A stretch of 64,000 nt of DNA from Chara braunii (Eukaryota; Streptophyta; Charophyceae; Charales; Characeae). Positions 1 through 11,037 of this stretch are shown here, one piece after another. Within the stretch, counting starts at the first letter, position 1, and every line of letters starts with the position of its first letter. The notes beneath the pieces were generated by a model, which saw only the letters and a program-made list of their open reading frames with translations, searched no databases and was not told where the DNA came from. Both the position numbers and the translations under genes were made by a program. The DNA lies in assembly GCA_003427395.1 (NCBI GenBank), contig BFEA01000054.1, positions 2,833,344 to 2,897,343 of the forward strand, given 5' to 3'.

Positions 1-990
1 GAACATGTTCCACCTGGGCCGAAGAACGGTCCTATGGGTTTTATGGTGGCAACGCTGTGCTCTGGTCTAGGGAGAGGAGAGGATTGAACAAATTTAAACA
101 GCACATTCAACTAGAACTTACGTACAGATGGAAGTCAGTCAAGCTCGCTCTTGATACCCTTCACAGGTCAAGGACAGCGCGGAGAGGCTAGTGCAGTTCT
201 TTAGAGAGTGGTTGGGAGGGGATCGAGAGGGGTAGGTTGCAGAGGTGTGCTGGTCTAGGGATCGGGATGGAAGAGAATGGGGAGGAAGGACAAGGAAGGG
301 AGGTAGTGCCACACGATTATCAAGTGAGGTTCAAAGACTGGCTGACCATTGACTCCAGTGTCCCCTTGAGACCAGCAGAGGATTTTCCGGCTCCGTTCCC
401 TCCCCACCCACGGTCCCTGGAAATACGACTGTTGTGACAGCCATTTGTCATCCGCAAAATGGCAGAGTATTGACCTGAAATTTGGTGACAGCAGCACCAC
501 TCCCTCAAGCTTGTAAATTAGCGAACTTCCATCCATGTATTTAGGAAGGGACGATAAGCATGGGCTACGTCCACATGACAAGGTAAACTGGGAGAGAAAT
601 GGGCAGGGAGACGCACGACCACACTGGTGCCCCCCAGTGGCCCCATGGTGTCTCCAGGCCAGGATAGCAGGGTTTGCCGCCTTGACTAGACACTTTTTCA
701 CAAAAAAAGAGGGTTAGAAAGGGTGCGTGCACTGGGTGGATACAGATGGAGAGCCCTTCCACAACCTGCTCAGTCAATCCTCTGGAATCCAGAGTAATCA
801 ATGCTGGCAGGCGTTTTCCAGTCTCGTTTTTTCGGACGCTCTCGAATGTTTCTGTATTATTTCTGCATAAGGGACGCTGGACCCGTTTTTCAGCAAGTGA
901 TGCTCCCGGCCAATAGATGGAGCCTCTCCCCAGGTGCTAGCAGCGGCTGCTCTTATCAGCACCGCTAGCACTGAAGGGGGTGTTTAAAAT

Positions 991-1028
<38 letters not shown>
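1..1028 (+). mobile_element. LINE 3' end fragment (ORF2 tail, 3' UTR, poly-A)
   Basis: The window opens inside a non-LTR retrotransposon. Frame 2 over about 2-70 reads as the very C-terminal part of a LINE ORF2: the pattern N-x-F-H-x-x-R ... W-W-x-R-C-A-L lines up with N-L-F-H-I-T-R ... W-R-T-R-C-S-F of the copy at 3.7 kb. Stops follow, so it is dead. From 871 it carries the 3' tail shared with the copies ending at 5059 and 29198 (gggacgctggacccg ... aatagatggagc), then an A-run at about 1003-1028. The body between 250 and 870 looks like 3' UTR; I see nothing else in it. It belongs to a related but different LINE from the 1.2-5 kb copy. Confidence 0.65.
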
Positions 1029-1029
1029 C

Positions 1030-2010
1030 TTGAAACCAGGAAGAGACAGAGGACCTGGTATGTGGGAACCAAAAGCCACTGAAAGTGTCTGGGCTGTCCA
1101 GTTTGGATCTCTGCTCTTTCAAATTGTTGATCACCTCCATGTAAATCTCCTCCTCTCTGCCAAGCAATCAGATCAGGGTTCTGTAGATCTGATGATTGGG
1201 CCATATGTTAACGCAGTTCAGACTGAAGGCATATTTGGAGGCCTCCTCAACCAAGGAGTCACCACACTTTTGTACAAGAAAGGCTCCAAGAATGAGGTCA
1301 GGAATTACAGACCCATTACATTACTGCCTGTTCCCTACAAAATGGTGGCGAAGGCGCTCACTAACCGCATGCTCCCCCACATGACACACCTCATCCACCC
1401 TGATCAGTCCGGGCTTATACCCGAAAGGAACATACAAGATAATATCTTACTGGTGAATGAGACCATAAAATACGCAAGACAAAGGAAGAAGGAAGCTGAG
1501 GTTCTTTTCATTGACTTTGAAAAGACTTATGATCATGTGGACTGGGTCTTCCTGGACCTCTGTATGCAAAAAATGAATTTCGGGCCCAATTTCAGGAAAT
1601 GGGTGGCCACCCTCCATAGAACAGCGACAACCAATGTCATGGTGAACGGCCATCTCTCCAACCCTTTCTCGCTTCAGCGATCGGTTAGGCAAGGGGATCC
1701 TATTGCCCCATTGTTGTTTGTTATCATAATGGAGGCACTTGCCTCGGCCATCAGAGATAACCCCGAAATACAAAAGATAGATGTACCCGAAATCCCGCAC
1801 CACTGCATCCCAGTCACATCGCTCTTTGCTGATGATTTGACGGTGCTGATTAAAGCCAATCAGTCCTCTCTACAAGCGCTGGTCGCTACCATACACACAT
1901 TCTCAATAGCATCTGATATGGTCGTGAACTGGGGATCCAAGACTGAGGGTTGGTGGCTCCATCCACAAGGCATTCCACCCCCCCGACCCGGTTGTTGCAT
2001 GGAAACATAA
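1030..2010 (+). pseudogene. LINE ORF2, reverse transcriptase palm/fingers (broken)
   Basis: Reverse transcriptase of a LINE, which copies element RNA at the target nick. Homology begins near residue 59 of this reading frame (about 1205); the residues before that come from flanking DNA, so the frame's first Met is not the natural start. Visible RT blocks in order: the N-R-P-I-T-L-L type block, H-P-D-Q-S-G, the F-I-D-F-E-K-x-Y-D-H-V aspartate block, R-Q-G-D-P-I-A-P, and the catalytic F-A-D-D box at residues 266-269. The frame runs into a stop at 2010 after a run of seven Cs around 1977-1984; homology resumes one frame over at about 1990, so a homopolymer indel has broken it. Confidence 0.85.
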
Positions 2011-2029
2011 GGAGGAGGCCATACGGATC

Positions 2030-3601
2030 TTGGGAGTGCGCCTGACAGCGCTGGGACCTCCGCTCGACCATGGGGCCTCCTTGGTGGAAGAGGCCCTGAG
2101 AAGAATGGCCAGGTGGAAAGGTCTACACACTTCAATAGTGGGTAGAGCGCTCGCATTAAATACCGCAATATTTTCGACAATGTGGTATAAAGCGGCATGC
2201 TGGCCAATTCCGCCCAAACAACTTCAAAGATTGAGGAAAGCAGCGGCTGCATACCTGTGGAAGAACGATCATGAGGACCCTGCCTTCATCTCTAGAGTCG
2301 CATGGGACAGCGTGGCCCAGCCTAGCTCAAAAGGGGGTTTGGCAATTCTAGAACCGCAAAACCAGTTAAAAGCGCTCTCTTTTAAGATTCTCATCCGTCT
2401 GTTGATGGGGAATGATGTCTTATGGGCCCCTTATGCACACATCCAGATCGCCAATCTTGCCCCCGCCTCCCCACCGGAAAGGCAGGTACACCCGCTGCAA
2501 TGGCTAACTAATCCGGCGTGGTCGATCCCTGGCCCGCACTCATCAGCCGCCCTTCTTGCTCAACAGACACCAACAAGAAGCGACATAGCAAATGACCCGC
2601 TATGGCCCAACATGGTGAAACTGTGGAGGGAGATGGGTGCTCAAAACGTTTCTCCACACCTACGCTGGCACGACATAGTCAGGCAGCCGCTCTTCGGAAA
2701 TCCGTGCATATGCGACGACGAAGGGCGACCTTTTCAAATGTCAATGCGTTCTCACTGGAGGCAATGGGTCGCTAAGGGCATCTTCATTGTGGGAGATATA
2801 TGGGACTTCCGAAGGGGCGCATGGAAAACGGCGGAGCAACTTAAAGACCAACTCAAATATATTAGAGGAAGGGAGGAAAACCTGGAAAGACTTCAAGAAT
2901 CCATCCCCCTCGCATGGATCCAGCCCCTGAAAAGTGGCCCCTCGATTGAAGAAGGAGATTGGGTTGTCCATTGGCCCCAGAGCGAACTCCCTCGCTCGGT
3001 GGGCAAGGTTGTTAAACTGAGAGACCAGACCGCCCATATACAAGCATACGACATATCTACTCCAGGGGCTACATGGTCAGCACTGCGAAGAAACCAAGAC
3101 GAGGACACAGATCGGAATTGGGTTGGCCTGATCAGGGTGAGGGTGCTGGACGGAACACACCAATCCCATGTTGTATACCGACCATGCTCCCCAATCTCGA
3201 CCCTCCCCTTCGATCCTGCAGAATGGCAGTGGACCCAAAACGGTGACACCGCTCCTCCTGTAAAACCATGGGAATACATGGTAAAGCATGGATACCGAAC
3301 AATTCATAAAACGCAGTCCACAAAACAGACTGTGCAAAAGAGATGGGACAAAGACTCTATCCTCCCTCGGGGGAAGATCGCCGATTTCAGATGGAACCCG
3401 TACACAAACACAATGCCGACATCCCACCGGGCCCTCGAATGGCAGATATTGTATCGATGTCTGCCCACCCCCGACTGGCTGTCTCAAGGACAGACTTGGA
3501 ACAGAAAGGCCTCCTCTCCCCCATCTGCAGCTACTGTGACTGGTTTTCCCAACCCTCCCGTGCCACACTGGAACATGGCCTACTGGGATGCCCTATGGTA
3601 A
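2030..3601 (+). pseudogene. LINE ORF2, post-RT region (broken)
   Basis: Continuation of the same ORF2 in the next frame. It holds the RT thumb/connection region (G-R-A-L-A-L-N-T-A-I-F then W-K-N-D-H-E) and the long C-terminal region up to C-L-P-T-P-D-W-L at about 3460-3485. After roughly 3490 the reading frame is wrong: true homology jumps to the frame that ends at 4134, so there is a second single-base indel near 3485-3495. The same order of motifs occurs in the - strand LINE at 54.4-53.4 kb. The last 35 or so residues of this frame are out-of-frame sequence, not LINE protein. Confidence 0.8.
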
Positions 3602-4134
3602 CCCAGATCTGGAGATGGTGGGATGCTGCCTGGACATGCCTGACCGACTCCCAATTTCCCTGGGCTCCTAAACTGCTGCTGATTGGCACCCTGACAGAAT
3701 CCCAGGCAGGTTGGTCTCCCTATGAGAAGAATCTGTTCCACATCACTAGAATAGAACTTCTGATGCTCGCCTGGCGCACCCGCTGCTCCTTTGAACGGAA
3801 GCAACATGACTTTACTGCCCCCCAAGCAAAGGAACACCTAACTCAGTACCTGGTGAGCAGGGTAAGAACAGCATGGGATTGTGCCAAACAACAAATCCAA
3901 AAGATACAGGAAGACCCGACCCTCACAGAATCCCAAAAAAAAATTAAAGGAAACGAAATAACCAACCGATTAACAGATGAGTGGCTGGGCCAAAAGAGAG
4001 CTGTGGCAGACCTTCAGGAATCCCGACTATGTTGGAAGAATTGGAGGATGGAGGAGCACAAATGGCCCCTGAAACCATATGACCACTTCTCGGTTCCGTT
4101 TGATGCTTCCCCCCCTTCCTTCGTTCTCCTTTAA
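3343..4134 (+). pseudogene. LINE ORF2 C-terminus with zf-RVT zinc finger
   Basis: C-terminal end of ORF2, genuine from about 3490. It carries the zf-RVT signature seen in plant L1-type LINEs: L-S-P-I-C-S-Y-C, then A-T-L-E-H-G-L-L-G-C, followed by a Trp-rich segment and a charged tail. Ends at a TAA at 4132-4134. The part of this frame before about 3490 is out of frame with the protein. The finger is thought to help the RT bind its template; that role comes from the family, not from this sequence. Confidence 0.8.
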
Positions 4135-4137
4135 GAA

Positions 4138-4891
4138 AATGTGATGGAGACCCCGTCAGCCTGCCCTTTCACACCCCGCTACCCTCCCCCATTTTCCCCG
4201 CCCCTCCCACAACCCTTCCAGTCACTACATACCTGTGCACAAGGGCCAGCCACGCCACAACTGGAGCGGAGTAAATGGATGCCATCACATGACGGAAGCC
4301 AGCTGGAAACTGGAGTGGACTCCAGGGATGATATCAGATGAAACCAGAGGACGGATGGCCGCTGGAGAAACATCGGCCCACAGGGGGACTAACGGCTTGT
4401 CAACAATTTTGAAGCTTACATCAAGGAGCAAGCTCCAGAGGGGTGAGGGTTTCGGCGGGGGTTTACAGCAGGGTCAAAGAAAGGGAAGGTGAACATCATG
4501 GGATCCCTGTCTTCAGAGTTCGCTCTACTTGCAAACCACTCGGCATCACAATGATTGGTACTTCATATCAAGCTGGGCGTTTTGTCTGTAGAAGCCAAGG
4601 ATCACTAAAACCCAGACCGGGAGTTTAGAGAGGGTTTAGGGTTTAATAGGGTTTAAATGGGGATGCCCAGAGTATGGGTTTCGACAGGTTCTACCATTAA
4701 ATGGAAACATCATAAAGTTACAAAGAATAGGGGGGCTGCAAAATAGGGCAGGGCCACTAATCAAGGACGCTCCAAGATGGGAAGGGAGACACGAGCAGCT
4801 CCGAAGGGAAAATGGAGCCCCGACTTTAGAAGTGAAATATCCTCAGCCCTACAGAATGAAACAGCAAACTCTGAAATGAAAGTTGTTCAAA
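4138..4891 (+). other. LINE 3' UTR
   Basis: About 750 bases between the ORF2 stop and the conserved LINE tail. No coding potential seen. Contains gggtttagggtttaa-type words at about 4626-4650; these are part of the element, not a telomere. Confidence 0.6.
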
Positions 4892-5027
4892 GGGACGCTG
4901 GACCCGGTTTCCAGCAGGTGCCGCTCCCCACCAATAGATGGAGCAGCCCGACAGATAAGCCTTCAATCCTGACGGTTCTCTCACCACCGCCGGGATAGAG
5001 GGCTTACACATGGGTTTTTCTTTAAAG

Positions 5028-5059
<32 letters not shown>
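4892..5059 (+). repeat. Conserved LINE 3' tail and poly-A
   Basis: Starts gggacgctggacccgg, passes the block aatagatggagc and a GC-rich segment that can fold (ggcggttctc-type arm against gaaccgcc in the - copy at 6.36 kb), and ends in about 32 As. The same tail is at 871-1028 (+), 6304-6407 (-) and 29198-29342 (-), which defines the LINE 3' end for this clade. Confidence 0.75.
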
Positions 5060-5061
<2 letters not shown>

Positions 5062-5084
5062 TTGGGCCATGTGCCTTTTGAGCC

Positions 5085-6296
5085 CTATTTCTGAGTTGTG
5101 CCCCACTGCCCGCCCTTCCACCATCTGCAGGAGCAATTTATGTCCACTACGCGGTCTACGCTGCATCCCACCAGCCATAACCTCGCAAACTTAGCTCTGA
5201 TTTTCTGCTGCACGTCCAGATCACCCGGATTAGAATGCTTGGTTCTCTGCCATTTGCATAGAATCTCAGCCTGAATCACTAACCATGTAGCCGCCCAGAC
5301 AGGAGAGGACTTTGAGAGTTCTGCTTCACCTTTCCTTCCATATGCATTGGACCAAAGTGTCACGGTGACCTTTCTGATCATGCCGAACCACATTCTCACC
5401 GTCTTCCAAAAGTGGGAAAGGATGTTAGTCCACAGGAGGAGTTGGACGGTGTTCGGGGAAGGGGGTAGGAAAAAGCGATTCCCAGAGGTCGAATGCCCTA
5501 GCCCAGTATTCACTGATAGTCGACTGTCTACATCGTATTAAGCAGTGTATGATGTCTTCTGGTTCATTGTCCGAGCAGACCACACATAAGTCCAAGCTGT
5601 TGGGATCAGTCCTGATAAGCAACCATTGGTTGAGTCAGACTGGTAGAGAATCTAGAGATACATGGGAGATGAGCCATTGAAGGGTCCTAATTTTGAGAGG
5701 CCAATTTGTTTTGAATTTTTTTCCATGGTATTTGCGATAATATCTGATTAGCATCCTGACTAATTAGCTTCGACAATTTGTTCTTGATTGTCAGATCAGG
5801 GTCTTTAGTATTCAGCAGTACGTTATATCCCAGTTTAATTGTGTACTCAGGAATCTGGACGACCATTTGATTTTGATATTCTTGCTTCTGCCTGGTGTCC
5901 AGGCCCAGTCTACCCGGTTGAATTCTAAGTCTGTAATTGCAGTGTCCATCTTAAACATTGTTTTCGGCCACACTCCCAACAACCTGACTTTTCTAAGCAC
6001 GAACGGATTTAGGACTGATAGCTCCACCTCTTTGTTAAGAATCGAGTGGGAGCCTTGCGTGGTAGAAGCAATTCGAAAGGAGGTGAACACAGCAAGGGTG
6101 TTTGATCCCTGTTGCTTACGGGAGAATTGGAATGCCCTTCTGGGTGCAGTTTCCCGGAGCAGCACTCCCCATTCTCGGTGAAGACTTCTCTCAACAATTC
6201 CTTCCACCCTTTTGGGAAACATTTTATGATAATTTGCAAGTTCTCATCTGGGCGGTGGCACCCCTTGAGGTGGGTGCCAAGCTCCTGTTCTGTCAA
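5085..6296 (-). pseudogene. LINE ORF2 C-terminal remnant (zf-RVT)
   Basis: Several overlapping - strand frames (6296-6009, 6222-5812, 5622-5425, 5513-5085) together give ORF2 sequence with many frameshifts and stops. The frame at 5622-5425 shows the zf-RVT pattern C-V-V-C ... H-C-L-I-R-C followed by a Trp-rich stretch. The frame ending at 5085 gives the segment that follows the finger. No catalytic RT box remains. Sequence differs clearly from the other two LINE ORF2s, so it represents another family member. Confidence 0.65.
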
Positions 6297-6303
6297 CCAA
6301 TCC

Positions 6304-6407
6304 TTTTTTTTTTTTTTTTAATTAAAAAAAAGCCCTTGTGCCAGCCCTCTATCCCAGCGGTGGTACGAGAACCGCCAGGATTGAGGGCTTGTCGATCGGG
6401 CTGCTCC
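6304..6407 (-). mobile_element. Severely 5'-truncated LINE tail with 12 bp target duplication
   Basis: A 104 bp insert made only of a LINE 3' tail on the - strand (poly-T 6304-6319, then the reverse complement of the tail found at 4.95-5.02 kb). It is flanked by GTCAACCAATCC (6292-6303) and GTCAACCCATCC (6408-6419), a 12 bp duplication with one mismatch, as expected of target-primed reverse transcription. Confidence 0.85.
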
Positions 6408-6673
6408 GTCAACCCATCCTTTTCATAATCCCAGATATGGCTCAGTCTCTAAACTCCGTGTTCAATCCATGATATCCATCTCCTTCACCGTTGCTTCAGA
6501 GAGAGCGGGTGATCACTTTCATCTCTCACTCTTTGATTCAAAGACAGGTTGTCTGAAGACTTCGCCCTTAGACCTGGGTCTCCCAACTTTCTTTGGCATG
6601 ATTTCCCATCATATTTGTAGTAATCCAGTCCAGTAGGGTGAGGGAGTCCTGACTTCGTTTGAAAGAGCCCCTC

Positions 6674-9456
6674 TGTGACGAACTATTTTCTGTAATCGAG
6701 TGACTTTCTGTGCGAAGCTGCTTTGGGGGAAACGGGACGGGCTGGTCGGGTGAAATACGTAGGAATCGGTCGGCCGAGCGGGCTGCATGAATGCCCTTGC
6801 TTCTTTTTCGTTTTTCTTTTGGATTTTGTTGGGCCAGTACCGGGAAAAGTCCCGCGTAGGTAGTTAGGTGACCGTGCCTTAGCGAGCGCGAGAAATAACT
6901 GTTGCCATAGCTTCTTTCTTGTTCTGCTGTCGGCACTGGGAATTTTTGGCGCGATCATCGCGCGGGAATATCGTTTTTTTTTTAATTTTCGAACTAATGT
7001 CGAGCCCCCGCGAGCTCTCGGAATTATTTTCTTTCGGAATTTATTTTTGCAATTAGGATTTAGACTAAGAATTTAGGTACCTTGCAATCTGGCTGCACGG
7101 CGCATCTTGCTTGCTCGCACTGTGCCTCGGCAAGATCTGGGCTCTGATCCCGTGCGCCTTAATCTTGCGTGTAACTGTAATTTTTGGCGGGCGCAATTGC
7201 AACTCTAATCTTCTTGATCTTGATGTCCTTCGTGTTTCCTCCGTCCCTCCTCGCCCTCGCCCGTGTATGCACATCCCTTTCTCTGTTCTAATTGGTCCCC
7301 ACGTTCCATGACTGGATCGACGCGTGGAGAGTGGTTCCGCCCCCCGCGCCGCGGCCTGGCCATGCAGACGTAGGCACCTCCTCCTTTCTTCTACTTTGGC
7401 ATAATCCGGGGTTTCTCGCACAAGCATGCATGCTATACATTCCGCAAGCGCGATTAGTTGTCTCTCTCTGAGTTTGGAAGGTAAGCGCGGTTAGTGAGGA
7501 TTGGCTAAGTTAAACGAGTAAGTTGGAAGGTGAGTAGAGTGAGTCGGACGATCCGACGAGCTGGTGCTGAGTAAGCGGGGTTGACGTGCGGGCCACGACG
7601 GACTCTGGCGCACGGGCGAACTTGGCTTGCGTGCTCGGACTAAGCGGGGTGACGACTCGGTGTTGGTGCGAGGCGACGGACTGCCCGCATCGTAAGTGAT
7701 GAGGAGAGAGAGAGAGAGAGTGTGTGTGAGAGAGAGAGAACGTGTCGGGGTGGTGTCTTTTCCTCCCTCATCTCTGGTTGTTGTCCATCTCGGTGATTGG
7801 CTTGATCTTCCCTCTTTACTCCTGCTTGTATTGCAAATTTGTTGAGATCGGGTACGATGATTGTCTGTGCATGGCTTCGGTGAGCTTGGACTATGACGAT
7901 GTGGTCTGATTCGGTTATGAGGATTGATGCATGAACCTTCGTCGATTTCTCATTTCAGTTTTTCTGGGAATTCGCACGGTCCTCGAATGTCGATCAATGC
8001 ATGGGTATCGGGTCTAGGGAAAATGCGTCTTCGGAACTAAGCTATCCGGCAGAGCAATCACCCGATTGTTGGCGCGATCCCTGTTGGATCCCATGGACAC
8101 GTAGGAATCTCGGACAGGAATAAACTAGAGCACTCGCAATTAAGTGACTGATTAGATGCGCCCAACTGAACTCCTTCCCTAATGATTGGCCAACCGTTGC
8201 GAGTTATCTGTCTTATTGGAATGCATGCCATTCTTTGGGAAACCAAAGAATTTCGACACATATGAGCATGTCAATTTCCCATTCTTGCTTTTTTGTTCTT
8301 TTTCGGATTAAAAGGAAAGGTCCGGAGGAAATTCGGCGGTCTTTGCCGATAAATGGTTCCCCCCCCCCCCCCCCCCCCCCTGATAAATGAATGTTTGATC
8401 CAAACGTGTGATGACCTTTTGATTGTTTTTTCGATGTTTGTCTTTGACACACGCATTCGAATGTGTAACTGCCACGTGTCGGGCTAACACAACGACTGAT
8501 TAGATGATCGCCCGACCAGAGAACAGCCAGTCGATCTGCCTCGATCGATTGCGAACGTGATCTTGTGCACGCACGTGTAGGCTCGACCAGAAAGGGTGCT
8601 GCCTACACGCGTGTCTGCAAGACCTGCGTTTGAACCCATGTTTAAACTTGCAAATTTTTGACGGCATGAATAGTAGTACTCCCTTCCACGTCACGGATCG
8701 GGAAAGCCAGAGACATCGACGGTTCCGAGAATACTGGGAGTGGAAGAACGCCTGCCTTCTCGCGCGACCCAGGTCCAACCCTCCCAAATTCCCCTACTGG
8801 ACCGGAAACGAACGTGTCTATGAGTGGGACATTGAACGGGTCTTAAGCGTGATCCCTTTTCCCTCCCAGTTCCCCAGTTCACACGCGAGCCATGTCATCG
8901 TCGAACCGGGTGTCGTCATCATCAAGACAGACTTCCCTCCTTATCGCCTCGTACTGCCCTTTTATTGCATAACAGCTGCCCTGTGGCACGCGATCGCCCC
9001 CTACTGGCCCCAAACCCCGTGCTCCGAGTGCCAGCAAGACAGCAAGTACCGAGCCGCAGGATTCGTTCGACGAACCCGGACGGAGGCCGAACAGCGAATG
9101 CACAGCCTTCGCCTGAGGCAAGCCTCGTCGGACTCCGAGGCTTGCCACGAGCAACGCCAACGATTAATCAGACAACGCGACACCCATAGCGTTCCGCCAG
9201 TACACCAAATTTGAGCCCGGCCTCGGCAACGAAACCCCCAAGGATGGTGATGAGTCTGATGACATCCCTTGAGGCGTAAAAGCCAAACGCGACCCGCGCT
9301 TACCATCTTGCACAATTGTCCCTGAGACTTGCCACAGGAGATCCCAGTTCCGACCTGGGACTCCACCCCCACTATCCTAAAATCCTTGGCACACCCCTTT
9401 TCGCACTTCCGGGCCCCCAGTTCACCCCGATCAGGAAGTCGTGTTGGGCGTGAGGT
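6674..9456 (+). mobile_element. Ty3/Gypsy 5' LTR (copy at 6.7 kb)
   Basis: Starts with TGTGACGAAC, the same start as the LTRs at 31085 and 41846, and ends where the leader with the primer-binding site begins. Internal blocks shared with the 31 kb LTR: the gcgggaat/cgcggg block near 6960, the (..)gtgagtagagt(..) block near 7530, a GA microsatellite near 7705-7740, a C-run at 8352-8381, and the ORF described next. At about 2.8 kb it is longer and clearly older than the 31 kb LTR. The element it belonged to is cut at 9991. Confidence 0.8.
8630..9214 (+). CDS. ORF inside the Ty3 LTR (conserved with 32789-33460)
   Basis: A 194-residue ORF lying wholly within the LTR. It has no domain I recognise. 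Its middle and C-terminal parts align with the ORF in the LTR at 32789-33460: a shared pattern of H-x(4)-V-x-P-G-x-V-x-I near residue 90, then A-I-A-P-Y-W-P-x-T-x-C-x-x-C, then F-x-R-x-x-P/T-x-T. The paired Cys could bind metal. Conservation of protein pattern between two diverged LTRs argues that the frame was once coding. The upstream 60 residues do not align and the true start may be lower. Could instead be a 5' part of gag lying within the transcribed LTR. Confidence 0.45.
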   Translation: MNPCLNLQIFDGMNSSTPFHVTDRESQRHRRFREYWEWKNACLLARPRSNPPKFPYWTGNERVYEWDIERVLSVIPFPSQFPSSHASHVIVEPGVVIIKTDFPPYRLVLPFYCITAALWHAIAPYWPQTPCSECQQDSKYRAAGFVRRTRTEAEQRMHSLRLRQASSDSEACHEQRQRLIRQRDTHSVPPVHQI

Positions 9457-9469
9457 TAGTATCGGAGCC
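9457..9469 (+). promoter_or_regulatory. Primer-binding site, tRNA-iMet type (degenerate)
   Basis: TAGTATCGGAGCC directly after the LTR end gtgaggt. Differs by two bases from the plant iMet-complementary site TGGTATCAGAGCC; the intact copy at 33426 reads TGGTATCGGAGCC. Confidence 0.7.
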
Positions 9470-9520
9470 GACACGTGGCAGACTTGAGGATTAGCAGAAC
9501 TTCTGCAGAAGGAGTAATTC

Positions 9521-10021
9521 GTGTGCACCAATCTGGCGAACAAAGGACGACCAAGACAGCGGAACGCGCCGCAACGTGATCCTACTATAATAACTCGGAG
9601 TACATCGGCTGGTCGGCAAGCTGCGAACATGAATGCCCATCCGGCCCCGAATCAAGGTCTGAATCCTGCGCGAAACCAGGCTCCGCGACCTCGCGCACCT
9701 ACGGCTCCACCTGATCTCTACCTTTTCGATTCTGCACATTACTTAGTCGGGGCATGGCTGGCCACATTACGTGCGCAACAGTACGACAACAATGAAGCTC
9801 GAATTAACATCCTCGCTAGATTGGGAGGGGACGCGCACCACCGGTTCAACACTTATGTTTGGGTAGATCTTCTGACCTTTGAGCGGAATTTGTTAAACCA
9901 ATTCGATTATATCCATCCGGAACAAGCCATTTTTATAAATAAATATCGGGTTCGAAAACCACTCGAATCTGTTACTGAGTATCGTAACCGGTGTCGAGAG
10001 CATCGGTCCGGCACCGCATAA
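9521..10021 (+). pseudogene. Ty3/Gypsy gag, N-terminal part, truncated
   Basis: Capsid polyprotein start. Collinear with the gag at 33580: Pro/Ala-rich N-terminus, then L-Y-L-F-D-x-A-H, G-D-A-H-H, F-E-R-x-x-x-N-x-F-D-Y, and E-Y-R-N-R. The matching Met is at 9630; residues before it are leader. Homology stops at 9991, exactly where an element beginning TGTCGAG is inserted, so the last ten residues of the frame are not gag. No zinc knuckle or protease follows. Confidence 0.8.
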
Positions 10022-10985
10022 AATGGGGCGGGACCCTCCCGTCCTCGTCACGCAGGAGTTGGTCTTATCCTCGTCACGAATACATCATGAAGCTTCCGCA
10101 AGCCGCTCCGGCCGAGTGCTCCAGCCATACCTCTCGTGAACCCCTACGACAGGATAGGGCCTACGCGAGGCATGACTTACCTCCACCTTATGGGAGTTGC
10201 CACCTCCCTTTGATGGGCGTATCCCCGTTGAGCAACCAGTCCACAATACAAAAGCTAATCAGTTGCAATCACAGAGGTGGACCAACCGAGGGCGTTTCTC
10301 GTACGTTGTAGCATAGGGGGTACGCACGGTTTTATGCCTCTATCAGACCAGCACGCGAACCGACATCTTGGGGGGCTGAGGTTCCAAGCGCGACTTGTCG
10401 TCGGTCAACTAGGACACATCCCACACACCACGTGTACTCCACTCTAAAGAACATAAAAATAAAAACACACATACATACACATACACAAAACGACACAGAA
10501 CAAACAATGTGACAACACTCCTAGTCCCTTAGTAGTCATCTCATAACTTTTGGATAGTCATCGCGCACGATACTTAGTATAAAACCGCGTGGACGCGGGG
10601 CTATAAAACCGCATGGACGCGGGGCTAACTCATATCGACTCGCAATGCCGGCTTACACAAGCAGTCGCAATGATGGCGTACTATGTAGTGTCCATAATCG
10701 AGCGGTCACTTGTGGATCCGAGTACCGCTTATGACACTCAAGTGTCGAACTCGAAGTATCGTGAGGGTCTACCCCTTCACGATATTGCACGGCTGAAGGA
10801 ATAGCCGTGCGGCCTCCTTGACACCTTCGGCCTTTAGGCTGAGTGCCCCGACAGGCAGGGCAAATAGGCTCTGCGCGGGGGGTGATCCCTTCCATGCAGG
10901 GCTTATGACCTGTGATGTCCTGGACAAGGACCTCGAATCCAGGCCCAGGACCAACGTCCGACTAAGAAATCTTTAAGAAGCATAC
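9992..10985. mobile_element. End segment of the TGTCGAG element family (copy A)
   Basis: Begins TGTCGAG precisely at the break in gag and runs about 1 kb in parallel with 42862-43735: shared blocks include ccgctccggccgagtg, cctctcg-gaaccc-tacga, gtagcatagggggtacgc, ggggggctga, ctcctagtccctt, cactcaagtgt and aacgtcc-ac. The second copy forms the left end of the 9.36 kb nested element, so this is the same family. No ORF seen. Its right limit is not defined; the gag sequence does not resume anywhere I can find. A hairpin at 10917-10951 is described under findings. Confidence 0.65.
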
Positions 10986-11037
10986 AACAACTAGAGGGTT
11001 TTTCTTTCCTTTCCCAGTCTCAACCCCAATTAAACCC

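Larger units (their letters stand above)
1205..5059 (+). mobile_element. 5'-truncated LINE copy with poly-A tail
   Basis: Non-LTR retrotransposon, sense strand +. It starts abruptly inside the reverse transcriptase (endonuclease and ORF1 are missing), continues through the RT C-terminal part and the zinc-finger region to a stop at 4134, then has about 750 bp of 3' UTR, the conserved LINE tail from 4892, and a poly-A run at about 5028-5059. The 175 bp between the previous poly-A (1028) and 1205 are not clearly LINE; they could be an inverted 5' piece produced by twin priming, but I could not match them. The protein is collinear with the interrupted LINE on the - strand at 29-61 kb, roughly half identical by eye, so the two are separate lineages of one clade. 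Confidence 0.85.
5065..6670 (-). mobile_element. LINE fragment, ORF2 3' half, minus strand
   Basis: A piece of a third LINE lineage, read on the - strand. Broken reading frames carry ORF2 C-terminal sequence from about 6560 down to 5085. It is interrupted at 6304-6407 by a short LINE tail; the protein reads through when that insert is removed (...W-D-Y-E-K-D-G-L | T-E-Q-E-L-G...). Its upstream edge ends at the Ty3 LTR that starts at 6674; its downstream edge abuts the poly-A of the + strand LINE. Confidence 0.7.

Noticed and set aside
255-801. Small ORFs on both strands at the window start
   Set aside because: They lie in a LINE 3' UTR and show no similarity to LINE protein or to each other.
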